Notes: generated by a model not told the origin, from the sequence alone. A DNA stretch of 64,000 nucleotides from Flammeovirga aprica JL-4 (GCF_012844305.1 NZ_JABANE010000006.1:62001-126000), one strand, 5' to 3'; positions 34,968 to 45,470 are shown, counted from the stretch's first letter. A program made the numbers and translations.

Positions 34968-36308
34968 TCAAATATTTCTAACTAACCGAACATAATTATT
35001 AATTCTGATAGCATCTCCCTGAGGTCCTCTACCATTTTTATATTTTGAAGAATCACCAGATTTAGGATCGCTTCTTTGACTGCCGGCACCATGAATATCA
35101 ATCCAGTTAGGAGATTGATTACTGTTATTTTGTCTCATAGGAGGGCCTTGCTGTCCTTGACCTTGTGGAGGTCTACCGCCAGGAGGAGGTCCCATAGGTC
35201 GTTGTCCATTTCCATTACCTCTTTCAGGTCTAGCCGGCATATTCCCTAGTGATTTTCCAAAAGCTACATAGACTGCAGTACCACCACCATTTCTACCACT
35301 CCTTTCATGTGTGGTGTTGGACCAATAAAAAGCAAAGTCCTTTTCTCCTCTTTCATTTTGGATAGAAGAAATCTCAAAGATAGGATCAATGGCAGGGTGA
35401 TCATCATTCTTCGCTACTCTCTCATAATCGACTATTGATTCCAATTCCTTTGCATCAGGCAGTCTCCAATCGGAGTGATTGCCGGTAGTATTTTCTTGAG
35501 CATATTTTAATGCCTCTTCCCAGTTCATTCCCTTTTTAGAGTCGGCCTTCATCCACATCAAACCTGTATTTATGTCAGAGATAGTACCATCACCATTATC
35601 TTTAAAATCATTAGTACCATAATCTGCATTTCCTCTCACTAGAAAATACCCAAAAAGCTTTTCCTTATTACGAAGCTTCTTTCCATAACCTTTGATTCGT
35701 CCATCAGCAAAATTGACCCCAAATACCAATTCCTGTTCACCGTAATAGATCGTGCTCGTTGCACATTGCTGGTCAATAAGTCGTTCGCCAGCATCAGTAT
35801 CACCATAAGCAAAATCAAAATAATCAGTATTGATAAAAGGCTGATTACCGTTTACACTTTTCGCTTGAGGATTGATGTCTTGTCCACTAAACATAATTAA
35901 TGAATACAGTTCCTTAATGGTAGGTAATCGCCAATCGGTATAACCTCCCGTATTCTCCTTTTTCACTTGTTTTAGAAGGTCTTTATAAGACAATTTATCT
36001 TTTACATCAATTTTACCATCACCATTATGATCCAAAGATTTTTGCCACATCAACCCTGTAACCAAATCAGTAACAGTACCATCGCCATTGTCTTTATACT
36101 TTGGAGTGTTCCCCAAGAAATTAGCATTCTGACCATAAAAGGAATCACCTTCCTTGGGCAGTTTTATTTCCTTTTTATTATCAAAAGCTTTGCTCTGATT
36201 AGTCCCAACAATAGGATATTTCAAGTTGTCTTTTGATTGACGGTTGATGGTATAAGCGGAGCCTAGAATACTCAATGCCATCAATAGGATTATATATTTT
36301 TTATTCAT
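34968..36308 (-). CDS. Secreted DUF1566 (Lcl-type) protein
   Basis: 446 residues with an N-terminal signal sequence or anchor (about 5-21). Two DUF1566/Lcl units are visible: NGDGTVTDLVTGLMWQKS with YTDWRLPTIKELYSL (about 75-140), and NGDGTISDINTGLMWMKA with HSDWRLPDAKELESI (about 240-290). In between lies a calcium-loop-like DHNGDGKID. A Gly/Pro/Asn/Gln-rich low-complexity stretch (about 350-395) precedes a conserved end, RINNYVRLVRN. Members are secreted or surface proteins without a firm function; Lcl in Legionella binds host glycans. Confidence 0.85.
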   Translation of the reverse strand: MNKKYIILLMALSILGSAYTINRQSKDNLKYPIVGTNQSKAFDNKKEIKLPKEGDSFYGQNANFLGNTPKYKDNGDGTVTDLVTGLMWQKSLDHNGDGKIDVKDKLSYKDLLKQVKKENTGGYTDWRLPTIKELYSLIMFSGQDINPQAKSVNGNQPFINTDYFDFAYGDTDAGERLIDQQCATSTIYYGEQELVFGVNFADGRIKGYGKKLRNKEKLFGYFLVRGNADYGTNDFKDNGDGTISDINTGLMWMKADSKKGMNWEEALKYAQENTTGNHSDWRLPDAKELESIVDYERVAKNDDHPAIDPIFEISSIQNERGEKDFAFYWSNTTHERSGRNGGGTAVYVAFGKSLGNMPARPERGNGNGQRPMGPPPGGRPPQGQGQQGPPMRQNNSNQSPNWIDIHGAGSQRSDPKSGDSSKYKNGRGPQGDAIRINNYVRLVRNI

Positions 36309-36523
36309 GTTTCTTTATTTTTTTGATGAGAATAAAGTTAGAAACTGTGGGATAGAATAGGATATGAAATCTACGAATTGGGTGAAATTATCTGCGAATT
36401 AGGAGAATATTTGAATGCTTAATTCAAATAATTTGATAGGAAATAAAAAATGAGGGTGAATAGTTTTAAATGAATACATAGTCGGTTAGTCAATTATTAG
36501 ATAATTTAAACATGTTGTGAAAA

Positions 36524-36555
36524 TTTGCTAATAAGTAAAGGGTCATTTATATTTA
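36524..36555 (+). promoter_or_regulatory. Promoter that fixes the start of the following lipoprotein gene
   Basis: TTTG at 36524-36527, a 20-base gap and TATATTTA at 36548-36555. Transcription should start near 36561, which excludes the in-frame starts at 36525 and 36555 and leaves the ATG at 36594. Confidence 0.5.
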
Positions 36556-36593
36556 TGGCTAAGCAAACACTTTTTAGTCCAAACAATTTTATC

Positions 36594-38300
36594 ATGACAT
36601 TTTTTTTAAAAAGTAAACCATTTTTTTTATTTCTACTTCTTTCTATCTGTGCAGTAATTTTTCAAGCATGTAATGTAGATAACGAGGAAACTATTCCAGA
36701 TGTCGATTTCAATTTATCATTGAGTGGACCTTCTTTTTTAAGGGGAACATCAAAGGTTGAGCTCAATATAGAAAGTAAAGAAGACGTTCCGTATGAGTTG
36801 AATAATGTACAACTCTTCAACAATGGAAATGAAATAGAATCAGAACTCAAGAAGGAGAGTGGTAAGTATTTTCTTGAATTCGATTCAAAAGAATTAGGAG
36901 AAGGAATACAGCAATTATCTATTGAGGTGCCTGTAGTGGTATCTGGAGTTACGTCCGATGCTTTATCTAGCAGTTTTCAAGTTGAAGTAGATAATTTCTT
37001 GCCTCCATTTCAGTTTACATCAGCATTTGTGAAAAACCTAGAATATACTGAAGAAACTGGATCATTGGGAGATTGGAACTATTATTTTGATAGTGAAACA
37101 GATTTTGAGTATAGTATTTATTTTACAGATCATCAGGGGAATCCAATTTCTGAAGCAATAGATATTATGACTTTTAATGATGAAGTGAATGTAGAAATAC
37201 CATCATCTGTGGAAGGTCAAAATTTCTATTTAGCTAAAGTGAAAAAATTTAAAAAAGATTATTTTGATACATATTATGATGAAGTGATTAATGAAGATCA
37301 CCTTTATTTGATTTATGATTTTGTATCATCTTCAGACATGGAATTACATTTGTATGATTTTGAAGACCAAGAAGACTATCAGATAACTATAAAAGTTCCT
37401 GTTTCAATATCAAATAATTATGAAATGAGGGGGTCTTTCACATTAATCAGAACAGAAGACGACTATAATTATTATGAAGTTTCTTATACTATGACAGATG
37501 ATCATGGTTATATTTCTGGTATTAATTATATATATTCTGATGATTTTCAAAAGGGGGTAGTGATTATTCCAGAACTTTACGAAAACGGAGCTACCGTTAC
37601 TATTGAAGAAGGTGATATTAAAGATTTTGTTGGAGAGCAATCTTATGATATGTATGGTGATTTCATCAATATTTATGGTGTGATTGATATAGACAATAAA
37701 GAGGTGTATTATCCAATACTTGTAAATAAATATGATTTTGATGCTGAAATTAGAACAAGATACATGTATAGTGTAAAAGACGGAGAAGATCGAGTATATG
37801 CGGTGTCAAGGTTTAGAATAGAAGATACTAGAGATTTATATATTACTAAGCATTTTGAATCTTTGCCAATCGATATTTCATCATTTGATTTTCCAAATTC
37901 ATACCACCATAACTTATCAGTAGAAAATGATGTGTATTCTATCGAGAGACAAGATTTTATGGAAGATGATGATAGACTTTATATTATAGCCGAATTTGAA
38001 GGTGGGATGAATGGAGAAAGAAAACAGGTTGTAGAAGTATTGTTATTATCAACAGCTTCTGCTGGAGCTCAACTAGATCTTTCTACTGGTTTAGATGCTC
38101 ATAATCTTTATGATGGTCATTTTGAGAACTTAAGAACTAGTCAGCTTACAAAGACTCTTTCTTATTATGAAAGTGAAAAAGCAGTAAAAGAAGATGGTTT
38201 TACTTCTTTAAGATATACTGATCACTTTAATAGCAGTTCGCGAGTAAGAACGTCTACAAAACGAATAATGGATCAAGAGTTGGAAATTATTAAAAGGTAA
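36594..38300 (+). CDS. Large lipoprotein of unknown function
   Basis: 568 residues from the ATG at 36594. The start is chosen because the promoter elements overlap the upstream in-frame starts and because this ATG opens directly into a lipoprotein signal with lipobox FQAC (Cys26). The mature protein is acidic and tyrosine-rich, with many beta-type segments. Early on it looks immunoglobulin-like (FNLSLSGPSFLRGTSKVELN). I recognise no family. It is probably a surface lipoprotein. It stands alone, with a terminator behind. Confidence 0.75.
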   Translation: MTFFLKSKPFFLFLLLSICAVIFQACNVDNEETIPDVDFNLSLSGPSFLRGTSKVELNIESKEDVPYELNNVQLFNNGNEIESELKKESGKYFLEFDSKELGEGIQQLSIEVPVVVSGVTSDALSSSFQVEVDNFLPPFQFTSAFVKNLEYTEETGSLGDWNYYFDSETDFEYSIYFTDHQGNPISEAIDIMTFNDEVNVEIPSSVEGQNFYLAKVKKFKKDYFDTYYDEVINEDHLYLIYDFVSSSDMELHLYDFEDQEDYQITIKVPVSISNNYEMRGSFTLIRTEDDYNYYEVSYTMTDDHGYISGINYIYSDDFQKGVVIIPELYENGATVTIEEGDIKDFVGEQSYDMYGDFINIYGVIDIDNKEVYYPILVNKYDFDAEIRTRYMYSVKDGEDRVYAVSRFRIEDTRDLYITKHFESLPIDISSFDFPNSYHHNLSVENDVYSIERQDFMEDDDRLYIIAEFEGGMNGERKQVVEVLLLSTASAGAQLDLSTGLDAHNLYDGHFENLRTSQLTKTLSYYESEKAVKEDGFTSLRYTDHFNSSSRVRTSTKRIMDQELEIIKR

Positions 38301-38326
38301 TTTCCTCTTATAGTAAGATCTAAACA

Positions 38327-38367
38327 ATGCACCTATTTAATTATGAAAATTAATAGGTGCATTTTTT
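38327..38367 (+). terminator. Intrinsic terminator of the large lipoprotein gene
   Basis: ATGCACCTATT (38327-38337) pairs with 38352-38362, with further pairing toward the loop, followed by six T. Confidence 0.85.
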
Positions 38368-38598
38368 CTATACTTAATTCTTTGATCATAGAAATGATTT
38401 GGTGGTATAAATTGTATGTCATAAAATTATTGATGCTAAAACTATGATTTAGCTCCAATAAAAATTTATTTCCATATATAAAAGAGGGATTGTTTTACTG
38501 AAATAAAGGTTGTAAAACGATTTAGTATCAAAACCAATTTGGGAATACTTTAAATAATAAGATATAATTACTTATTTCACTTTTTTATTATTTAGAGT

Positions 38599-38612
38599 GT
38601 CTTAATTAAGAC
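38599..38612. promoter_or_regulatory. Palindrome upstream of the macroglobulin-like gene
   Basis: GTCTTAATTAAGAC is a perfect 14-bp palindrome 41 bases before the ATG at 38654. It may be an operator. The rest of 38368-38653 is AT-rich, with no other signal I can support. Confidence 0.3.
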
Positions 38613-38653
38613 GGAGTATTTTTTTTAAAACTAACGTAATTCATACTATTGTA

Positions 38654-41600
38654 ATGGCATACAATCTAAAGTTATTATTCTTCACTTTATTGATTTCTTC
38701 ATCTGTTTTCTCTCAAGACTTATTGAAATCACGTAGATCGAGTTACTACACTTATGTCTACAAAATCACGAACCAAGAGGCCGAAAAAATTTATAAAAAT
38801 GGAATAGAAAAAGTGGATGATACTTTTTTTCATTCTTTAGTCGATTCAGTAGCCAAGGATTTCCAAACCGAAGAGAAACGTTACCCTGTAGGTCATTATT
38901 TATTTACTCAAGTTGTTGGAAGTAATCAACATGTAGAATTACATTCAGAAGAATCAGTAGATGTTTTTGTACTGAACAATGATAAAGATCTAGTAGTACA
39001 GGTCTATAATTTGGAGGGAAATAGTATTGAAGATGCAAAGGTAAAAGTCAATCAGAAAGTACTCCGTTTTGATAATGAAAGACATGCTTATGTAGATCAG
39101 AAATCAAATAAAGATGGATTGCTTAAGGTGACTTATGGTGATTATACCAGCTTTGTTGATTTGGAGAAGGATTTGAAGAACTCAGCTTTCAAAAGAGCTT
39201 ATAGAAAAGTAGTTTATAGCTTTCCTTTAAAATACATTTATTTGCCAGTACGTTATGTTGTTTACCTTCCTATTGATGGTGTAAAATCCATTAAGCGTCA
39301 TTATCCTCAAGGAGTAATCTATTCCACAACACAATTCTTTACTAAAAAACACTATTACCAAAATGACTATAAAGGGTATTTTGTATTCAGTAAACCAAAA
39401 TATAAACCGAATGAAACGGTAAAATTTAAAACGTTTATCGTCCATAAAAAAACAGGAAAGCCTTATGACAAGCCTCTATCAGTTTATATTGGAAAGTATA
39501 AAAAGGAAAAGAAGATTGGTGAAATAAAACCTTATGAAAAAGGTGGATATACATACCAATTTGATTTGGTGGATTCTTTAGGTTTAGCTTTAGATAAAGT
39601 GTACTCTATTTATTTGCTTGACCCAAAGGAGAAAAACATAGTCAACAGCACATTTAAGTACGAAGAGTATGAATTAGGAAAAAATGAGTTAGCAATTAGG
39701 GTAGATCAGAAAACGCATTTTAAAGAGAAAAATGTAAAACTTTTTATCAAGGCTACTGATGAAAATAAGTTGAATTTGATGGATGCAAAAGCTGAAATCA
39801 TATTAACTTCCAGTAAGGTACATGAATACTATGCAGACAGTGTTTTTGTAGCTGATACCCTTTATACCTTAAAAAAGGATTTATTACCGAAAGGAGAAAC
39901 AGAAGTTGTATTGCCTGATAGTTTATTTCCAAAAGCCAATTTTGATTACAGATTGAAAGTGGTAATGCGTACTTCTGACAATGAGACGCAAACTAAAAAG
40001 GAAACGATCAATTACAAATATGAATTACAGCAGATCGCTTCAGATTTACAGAAGGATTCCATTCAGTTGAGTTATTTGTTGAATGGTGATACTGTTCAAA
40101 AACAAGGTAAAGTGTATGGCGTGGATGGTTTTGGAAATAGGACGCTACAGAAAGAAGGAACATTACCTTTCACACTTCAAATCTCTCCTTTTTATTCAAG
40201 TTATAAAGTAGAATTAGAAGATTATGAAGAGGAGATTAAGATTAGTTATTTGTCGTCTTCATTGCAGGTGTATACTGATAGAACTGCTGATTCTCTAGAA
40301 GTCAAAGTAGAAAACCCTAGAAATATTCCATTTGTCTATACTTTTTACGAAAAGAATTCTGAAAAGCTAAAAGGTTATACCAAGGACTTATCCTTCAAAA
40401 AGGAAGTAAAAGACAATCAAAACTACTACTTGACCATCAATTACCTTTGGGGAGGTATTACAAAAAAAGAGAATTATTTAATTGCACCTGTCAATGAACT
40501 TGAGCTAAAGCTTGATGTCGATGTTCCTCAATTAATTACACCGGGCCAAAAGTCAACGATTGAAGTACAGGTCACTGATGTAAAAGGACAGCCCGTTGAA
40601 GGGGTAGATATTACCGCCTACGGAATTACAAAGAAATTTAAGTATCATCAAAATCCACCAGCAACTTTTACCCAAAAGAAAAAGGTTAAAACTGTAATCA
40701 ATAATTTTGAAATCAAGCATGATGATAGAGCAGGACACCTTTCTTTAGATTATACTACTTGGAAAGCATTGGCAGGGCTAGACAGTATTCCTTACTATAA
40801 TTTTTTATATCCTGAAAAAGGGATTTATAAAGCTACTTTTCCTGCGGAAAATAAAATCACACAGTTTGTTCCTTTTGTTATTCACAAGGGGGAAATAGAG
40901 CCTGTACATGTAGTTTATGTAGATAATGTACCCGTTTACTTTGGGTGGGTTACTGTTGATCAGCCTTATGCGATCAGCATTACGGAAGGCAAGCATCATG
41001 TGAGGTTAAGAACTTCTAATCATGAAATATCTATAAAAGACTTAGAATTTGATTCTGGAAAAAAGACAATTTTCAGTGTGGATTATTCTTATCCTTTAGC
41101 TAATGTGAATGTAGAAAAAAAGAAGAAGGAATATACAGAAGAGGAGCTTGATTTGTGGTCGAGATATATTCTAGCGTATAAAAAAAGAGGGTTTGAGAAT
41201 TACACATTCTTAGAGCAAAAGGATAAAGTATTCTTCTTGAATACATCTTATGATTACAATTACTCACAGTATAATTTAGTAGGGCCAATTGTAGGTCAAA
41301 CTCAGCTGACGGTATTGGATGATTATAAAAAGAGTTTTTATGTTGAGCCGAATAAGAAGTATGAGTTTTCGAGTAGGAACATAAAAATAAACCCTTTTGA
41401 TCTTCATACGCATTCATTTCAGAGTAAACTGCCTGTAAAAGACTTTTATGATGAGGTCTTGACAAAAGAACAAATCAAAGAAAATTGGAAGCAGTATATA
41501 GAAAAAAGAAGAAAAAATAATGCTTATTATTATTTCCCAAAGCGAACACAAAAAGGGCAAGCACAGCTATTAATTAGTATGAAGGAGGAAGAAAATACAG

Positions 41601-44476
41601 ATGTTCTTTTCCCTCTCAATAAATTATTAATGAAGTTAGACGATCCGGAATTTATAAGAGTTTATCCTGGAGGTATCAATACTTTCCATGCTTTGGACAG
41701 TGGCTATTATCAGTTGATTTATTTCTATTCTGAAAATAGATATCATATTCAAGACTCGTTAAAAGTACATGCGAGTGGTGTGAACTATTATACTTTTGAA
41801 CATCCAAAACAATTTAAACAAGATCAATTTGGGAAGGAGTTTTCTGAGATTATAGAGAAGACGATTTATCAGAGAAATGTTCGTGATAAAAGAGCAGGAT
41901 ATCTCATTCAGATACAGCAAAATTATCGTTCTTTTTTTTCTTACAAAGGTGAAGGAAAGACTGTAAAAGGGAAGGTTTTTGAAAAAGACGGAAAGACTCC
42001 AATTTCAGGAGTGGATGTATTTGTTGTAGGAACAAACTATGGAACAATAACGGATATAAATGGTCATTTTTCAATAAGACTTCCTAAATATAAGGATGTA
42101 TTGAGGTTCAGTTCTCCTAACCATGAAGAACGTGATCTATTTGTGAAAGAAAGTTCACTAGATGTCATATTAGATGAATTTAGGTACGATGAATTAGAGG
42201 AGATTGTTGTGATAGGTTATGGGGAACAAAAAAAGAGAGAGGTGACTGGGGCAATTGTATCAGGTAGTTCAGAGATAATGATAAGAGGTGTTAGTTCAGT
42301 CAGTGGAAATGCTGAACCTTTATATGTGATTAATGGTGTGCCTTATTTAGATGGTAATCCTAATATTGCACCTGACATGATTAAAAGTATTTCGGTCCTA
42401 CAAGACGCTGCAAGTGCATCTATATATGGCAAAAAGGGAGCAAACGGTGTGATTTTGATTGAAGTATCACCTTCTGATTTACATAAAATAGGATTGAAAA
42501 TGGGAGAGGGGAGTGAAATGTCAAAAGATTTCCTTGCTCAAGCTCAAAAGAAGAATACTATAAGAAATAATTTCCATGATGATGCTTTTTGGGAACCTCA
42601 ATTGAAATCGGATAAAGAAGGAAAAGTGAAGTTTGAAGTAACTTTCCCTGATGATATAACAAGCTGGGATACACATTTTCTTGCTATGAACGGTAAAAAG
42701 CAATCGGGTAAGGCAACAAAGAGTATCAAATCGTATATGCCACTCGCGGGACAAGTCAATTTGCCAAGATTCCTAGTAGCTTCAGATCAGGTGAAGGCAA
42801 TTGGAAAGTCATTGAATTATGTAGGAGATACTTTACAGTCTGATATCGTTTTCTCAGTAGATAAAGAAAAGCAATGGGAAAAGACAGTAGCGATTTCAGA
42901 TGCACATATCGATACCTTGGCTTTTACTTCCACAAATGATAGTGTGGCTTTGAGTTATACCGTCACTTCTAAAAATGGTTTTTTTGATGGAGAAGAACGT
43001 ACTATTCCTGTTTATCCGTTAGGTTTAGAACTGGCTAAAGGAGGGTTTTATATCATGGAAAATGATACGACTATCCATCTGAAAAGTACTGAAGGGCCTA
43101 CAAAGATTTATGCAAAATCAAGTTATTTAGGAGCATTAGAAAGCGAAATAGATCATGTAATTGCCTACCGCTATTTATGTAATGAGCAATTGGCCTCTAA
43201 ATTAAAAGCTCACCTTTCTGCATATGCGATCAGCCATCAAAAAGGAGAAAAATATAAGTCTACTCCACAGATAGAAAAGCTCATTAAAAAGCTTTCAAAA
43301 AATAATAATACTGAGCAACTATGGGGATGGTGGGAAGGAAATAATACTTCTTACTGGATTTCAATACATATTTTAGAAGCATTTGCCAAAGCAAACGAAT
43401 TGGGTTTTGATGTACCGATAAATTCATTTAGTACAGTAGAAAAATTATTAGTAGAGTTTCAGTCTGAGGAGTATGAAAATCGAAAGTTGAGAATTCTGAA
43501 TCTTATCTATCAATTAGATCCTGAAGGAAATTACCAAAAGTATGTTTCGGAGCTGGGTAAACAAGAAAAGCCTTCGTTGAATGATCAATTACAGCTGATG
43601 CAATTGAAACAAAAGGCAGGGTTGCCGATTGCATTAAGCAGTATTGAGAAGTATAAGAAGGAAACAATGTTTGGTAATATCTATTATGAAAATGAAGCCG
43701 AAAGAATAACACCAAGATGGGGCAATAGAATCATAAATAATGATCTTCAAAATACGCTATTAGTATATCAAATTTTCAAAAACGATTCCCTGAATAATCA
43801 TGAGAATGAACTGAAGAAAATCAGAAATTACTTATTGGAACAAAGATCTACAGGGTATTGGGTAAACACTTATACTTCTTCAAAAGTGATAGAAACTATA
43901 CTGCCTGATGTAATCAATGACCATGGAAAAGTAACTTCCTCTGCACTGACGCTTTCGGGAAGTAAAAATGAAACTATTACACAATTCCCATTGGAGTTGG
44001 ACTTACAAAAAGGAGAGGAATTGACGATATCAAAAACGGGTGATTTTCCTGTTTATCTTACGCAATACAGCAGATATTGGGAGAACTCTCCACAAGAAAA
44101 GAGTGATCACTTTGAGGTGAATACTTATTTTGAAGATCAAAATACTCAAGCTTTAACAGCAGGAGAAAAGGTAAACTTGGTCGTAGAAGTGGATGTAAAG
44201 AAAAGTGCTGATTATGTGATGGTCAATGTGCCAATTCCTGCCGGCTGTTCGTATGCTTCCAAAAAACGAGGATTCTATAATGAAGTCCACAGAGAATATT
44301 TCAAAAATGAAGTAGCAATCTTCTGTAAAAAACTTAAGAAAGGAAATTACACTTTTAAAGTAGAACTATTACCAAGGTATACTGGTAACTATCATCTGAA
44401 CCCTGCAAAAGCAGAATTGATGTATTTCCCTACTTTTTATGGTAATAATGAGTTGAAGGAAGTGGGAATTCAGTAG
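38654..44476 (+). CDS. Alpha-2-macroglobulin-like protein with an embedded SusC-type plug
   Basis: 1940 residues with a signal peptide ending at VFSQ. Beta-sandwich domains of macroglobulin type begin near residue 70; YFVFSKPKYKPNETVKFK (about 240) is the MG2 signature. Residues about 1104-1270 form a different module: a CarboxypepD_reg-like domain (VKGKVFEKDGKTPISGVDVF), then LEEIVVIGYGEQKKREVTGA and a shortened TonB plug (PLYVINGVPYLDG, ASASIYGKKGANGVILIEV). After it the A2M domain resumes (VTFPDDITSWDTHFLA, about 1320). A thioester-type motif YLCNEQ has Cys1509, Glu1511 and Gln1512. Bacterial macroglobulins trap proteases in the periplasm or at the surface. The plug lacks the usual LQGRVAGVQVT stretch and there is no barrel. 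It is monocistronic. Confidence 0.85.
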   Translation: MAYNLKLLFFTLLISSSVFSQDLLKSRRSSYYTYVYKITNQEAEKIYKNGIEKVDDTFFHSLVDSVAKDFQTEEKRYPVGHYLFTQVVGSNQHVELHSEESVDVFVLNNDKDLVVQVYNLEGNSIEDAKVKVNQKVLRFDNERHAYVDQKSNKDGLLKVTYGDYTSFVDLEKDLKNSAFKRAYRKVVYSFPLKYIYLPVRYVVYLPIDGVKSIKRHYPQGVIYSTTQFFTKKHYYQNDYKGYFVFSKPKYKPNETVKFKTFIVHKKTGKPYDKPLSVYIGKYKKEKKIGEIKPYEKGGYTYQFDLVDSLGLALDKVYSIYLLDPKEKNIVNSTFKYEEYELGKNELAIRVDQKTHFKEKNVKLFIKATDENKLNLMDAKAEIILTSSKVHEYYADSVFVADTLYTLKKDLLPKGETEVVLPDSLFPKANFDYRLKVVMRTSDNETQTKKETINYKYELQQIASDLQKDSIQLSYLLNGDTVQKQGKVYGVDGFGNRTLQKEGTLPFTLQISPFYSSYKVELEDYEEEIKISYLSSSLQVYTDRTADSLEVKVENPRNIPFVYTFYEKNSEKLKGYTKDLSFKKEVKDNQNYYLTINYLWGGITKKENYLIAPVNELELKLDVDVPQLITPGQKSTIEVQVTDVKGQPVEGVDITAYGITKKFKYHQNPPATFTQKKKVKTVINNFEIKHDDRAGHLSLDYTTWKALAGLDSIPYYNFLYPEKGIYKATFPAENKITQFVPFVIHKGEIEPVHVVYVDNVPVYFGWVTVDQPYAISITEGKHHVRLRTSNHEISIKDLEFDSGKKTIFSVDYSYPLANVNVEKKKKEYTEEELDLWSRYILAYKKRGFENYTFLEQKDKVFFLNTSYDYNYSQYNLVGPIVGQTQLTVLDDYKKSFYVEPNKKYEFSSRNIKINPFDLHTHSFQSKLPVKDFYDEVLTKEQIKENWKQYIEKRRKNNAYYYFPKRTQKGQAQLLISMKEEENTDVLFPLNKLLMKLDDPEFIRVYPGGINTFHALDSGYYQLIYFYSENRYHIQDSLKVHASGVNYYTFEHPKQFKQDQFGKEFSEIIEKTIYQRNVRDKRAGYLIQIQQNYRSFFSYKGEGKTVKGKVFEKDGKTPISGVDVFVVGTNYGTITDINGHFSIRLPKYKDVLRFSSPNHEERDLFVKESSLDVILDEFRYDELEEIVVIGYGEQKKREVTGAIVSGSSEIMIRGVSSVSGNAEPLYVINGVPYLDGNPNIAPDMIKSISVLQDAASASIYGKKGANGVILIEVSPSDLHKIGLKMGEGSEMSKDFLAQAQKKNTIRNNFHDDAFWEPQLKSDKEGKVKFEVTFPDDITSWDTHFLAMNGKKQSGKATKSIKSYMPLAGQVNLPRFLVASDQVKAIGKSLNYVGDTLQSDIVFSVDKEKQWEKTVAISDAHIDTLAFTSTNDSVALSYTVTSKNGFFDGEERTIPVYPLGLELAKGGFYIMENDTTIHLKSTEGPTKIYAKSSYLGALESEIDHVIAYRYLCNEQLASKLKAHLSAYAISHQKGEKYKSTPQIEKLIKKLSKNNNTEQLWGWWEGNNTSYWISIHILEAFAKANELGFDVPINSFSTVEKLLVEFQSEEYENRKLRILNLIYQLDPEGNYQKYVSELGKQEKPSLNDQLQLMQLKQKAGLPIALSSIEKYKKETMFGNIYYENEAERITPRWGNRIINNDLQNTLLVYQIFKNDSLNNHENELKKIRNYLLEQRSTGYWVNTYTSSKVIETILPDVINDHGKVTSSALTLSGSKNETITQFPLELDLQKGEELTISKTGDFPVYLTQYSRYWENSPQEKSDHFEVNTYFEDQNTQALTAGEKVNLVVEVDVKKSADYVMVNVPIPAGCSYASKKRGFYNEVHREYFKNEVAIFCKKLKKGNYTFKVELLPRYTGNYHLNPAKAELMYFPTFYGNNELKEVGIQ

Positions 44477-44482
44477 TAACAA

Positions 44483-44523
44483 AAACGGCATCTAATTTTT
44501 CAAGGTTAGATGCCGTTTCACTT
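44483..44523. terminator. Bidirectional terminator
   Basis: A 13-bp perfect stem (44483-44495 with 44506-44518) is flanked by A on the left and T on the right. It is shared by the macroglobulin-like gene and the convergent Rpn gene. Confidence 0.88.
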
Positions 44524-45470
44524 TATTTCAGTTTTTTTATTTGGTCTACAGTTAGATTGGTAGCCTTTGAAATATCTTCAAGAGGCAGGTTCATTTTTAG
44601 GAGGTTGAGTGCAATTTCGACTTTGCCTTTTTCGATCCCTTCTTCTAAACCTTTTAATCTCCCTTCAGCTCGTCCTTCAACTATCCCTTCTTTTCTACCT
44701 TCGGCTCGCCCTTCTTCCCTTCCTTCATCTTTAGCAGTGTCCAAAGAGTTTTTCAAATCCCTGTAATGCATTAAACTTCTTTCATAAGTTTCGTATTCAT
44801 CTACTGTCATTTTGCCAATTTCAGCAGTTTGAAAAAATTGTTCGAAAATATTTTCTTGTAGTTCCACAGGGTATTTATCTAGAATTTCAAGGTTTTTGAT
44901 GACATACAGCCATTTTTCAAATTTAGACTCTAATTCGTGAATCTGTTTTTTGAATTTAGGCATTTCAAGGTAGATAAAAGTTAGTTTATCATAAAACACT
45001 TTGCAAGTGTCTTCATCAATTAGTTTTACATCATAACGATACTTTTCTTCTTGATGTTTATCTTCTTCAAAAACAAAGTCAAGTATACCTACTGTATAGA
45101 CTGACTTTAACTCAAAATCCCATTTTCCCTTTTTTGCTTGTTCTCGTATAGGGAAAGTAGAATAATAAACAGATCGGTCTTTAAAGAAAGTTTGTCTGGA
45201 TTTTTGTAATTCAACAATGAATTTCTCCCCTTTCTCATTTTCACAATAGATATCAAAAATAGCCTTTCTATCAATCTCTGTGTTACCTAGATGTTCATTT
45301 TTCATATAGGTAATACTCTTGATTTCTCCTTCTTGCTCTCTCAAAAGTTCATTCAGAAAGTCCAAAAGGATAGCCTTACTCGGTTCTTCACCAAATAAAC
45401 GTTTAAAACCAAAATCAGTAAAAGGATTGATATAACGCGTGTGCATGCTCTTCTTTTTGTTGTCTGCCAT
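44523..45470 (-). CDS. Rpn-family PD-(D/E)XK nuclease (putative transposase)
   Basis: 315 residues from the ATG at 45470; a longer frame to 45542 adds a hydrophobic stretch not found in the family. The N-terminal domain starts RYINPFTDFGFKRLFGEE, as in PDDEXK_2 proteins. AIFDIYCENEKGEKFIVELQ carries the catalytic Asp and the ExQ element. The C-terminal part has charged EGR/EGK repeats (GREEGRAEGRKEGIVEGRAE) and a helix-turn-helix-like tail (LPLEDISKATNLTVDQIKKL). Rpn proteins are nucleases that promote recA-independent recombination and are often multi-copy. No terminal repeats flank the gene here. Confidence 0.92.
   Translation of the reverse strand: MADNKKKSMHTRYINPFTDFGFKRLFGEEPSKAILLDFLNELLREQEGEIKSITYMKNEHLGNTEIDRKAIFDIYCENEKGEKFIVELQKSRQTFFKDRSVYYSTFPIREQAKKGKWDFELKSVYTVGILDFVFEEDKHQEEKYRYDVKLIDEDTCKVFYDKLTFIYLEMPKFKKQIHELESKFEKWLYVIKNLEILDKYPVELQENIFEQFFQTAEIGKMTVDEYETYERSLMHYRDLKNSLDTAKDEGREEGRAEGRKEGIVEGRAEGRLKGLEEGIEKGKVEIALNLLKMNLPLEDISKATNLTVDQIKKLK

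Noticed and set aside
41100..41465. 121-codon frame antisense to the macroglobulin-like gene
   Set aside because: It is fully inside a well-supported gene, has no family resemblance and reflects codon bias of the opposite strand.
44640..44730. Tandem repeat or CRISPR-like array
   Set aside because: The repetition comes from EGR/EGK codons in the C-terminal part of the Rpn protein; there are no spacers.
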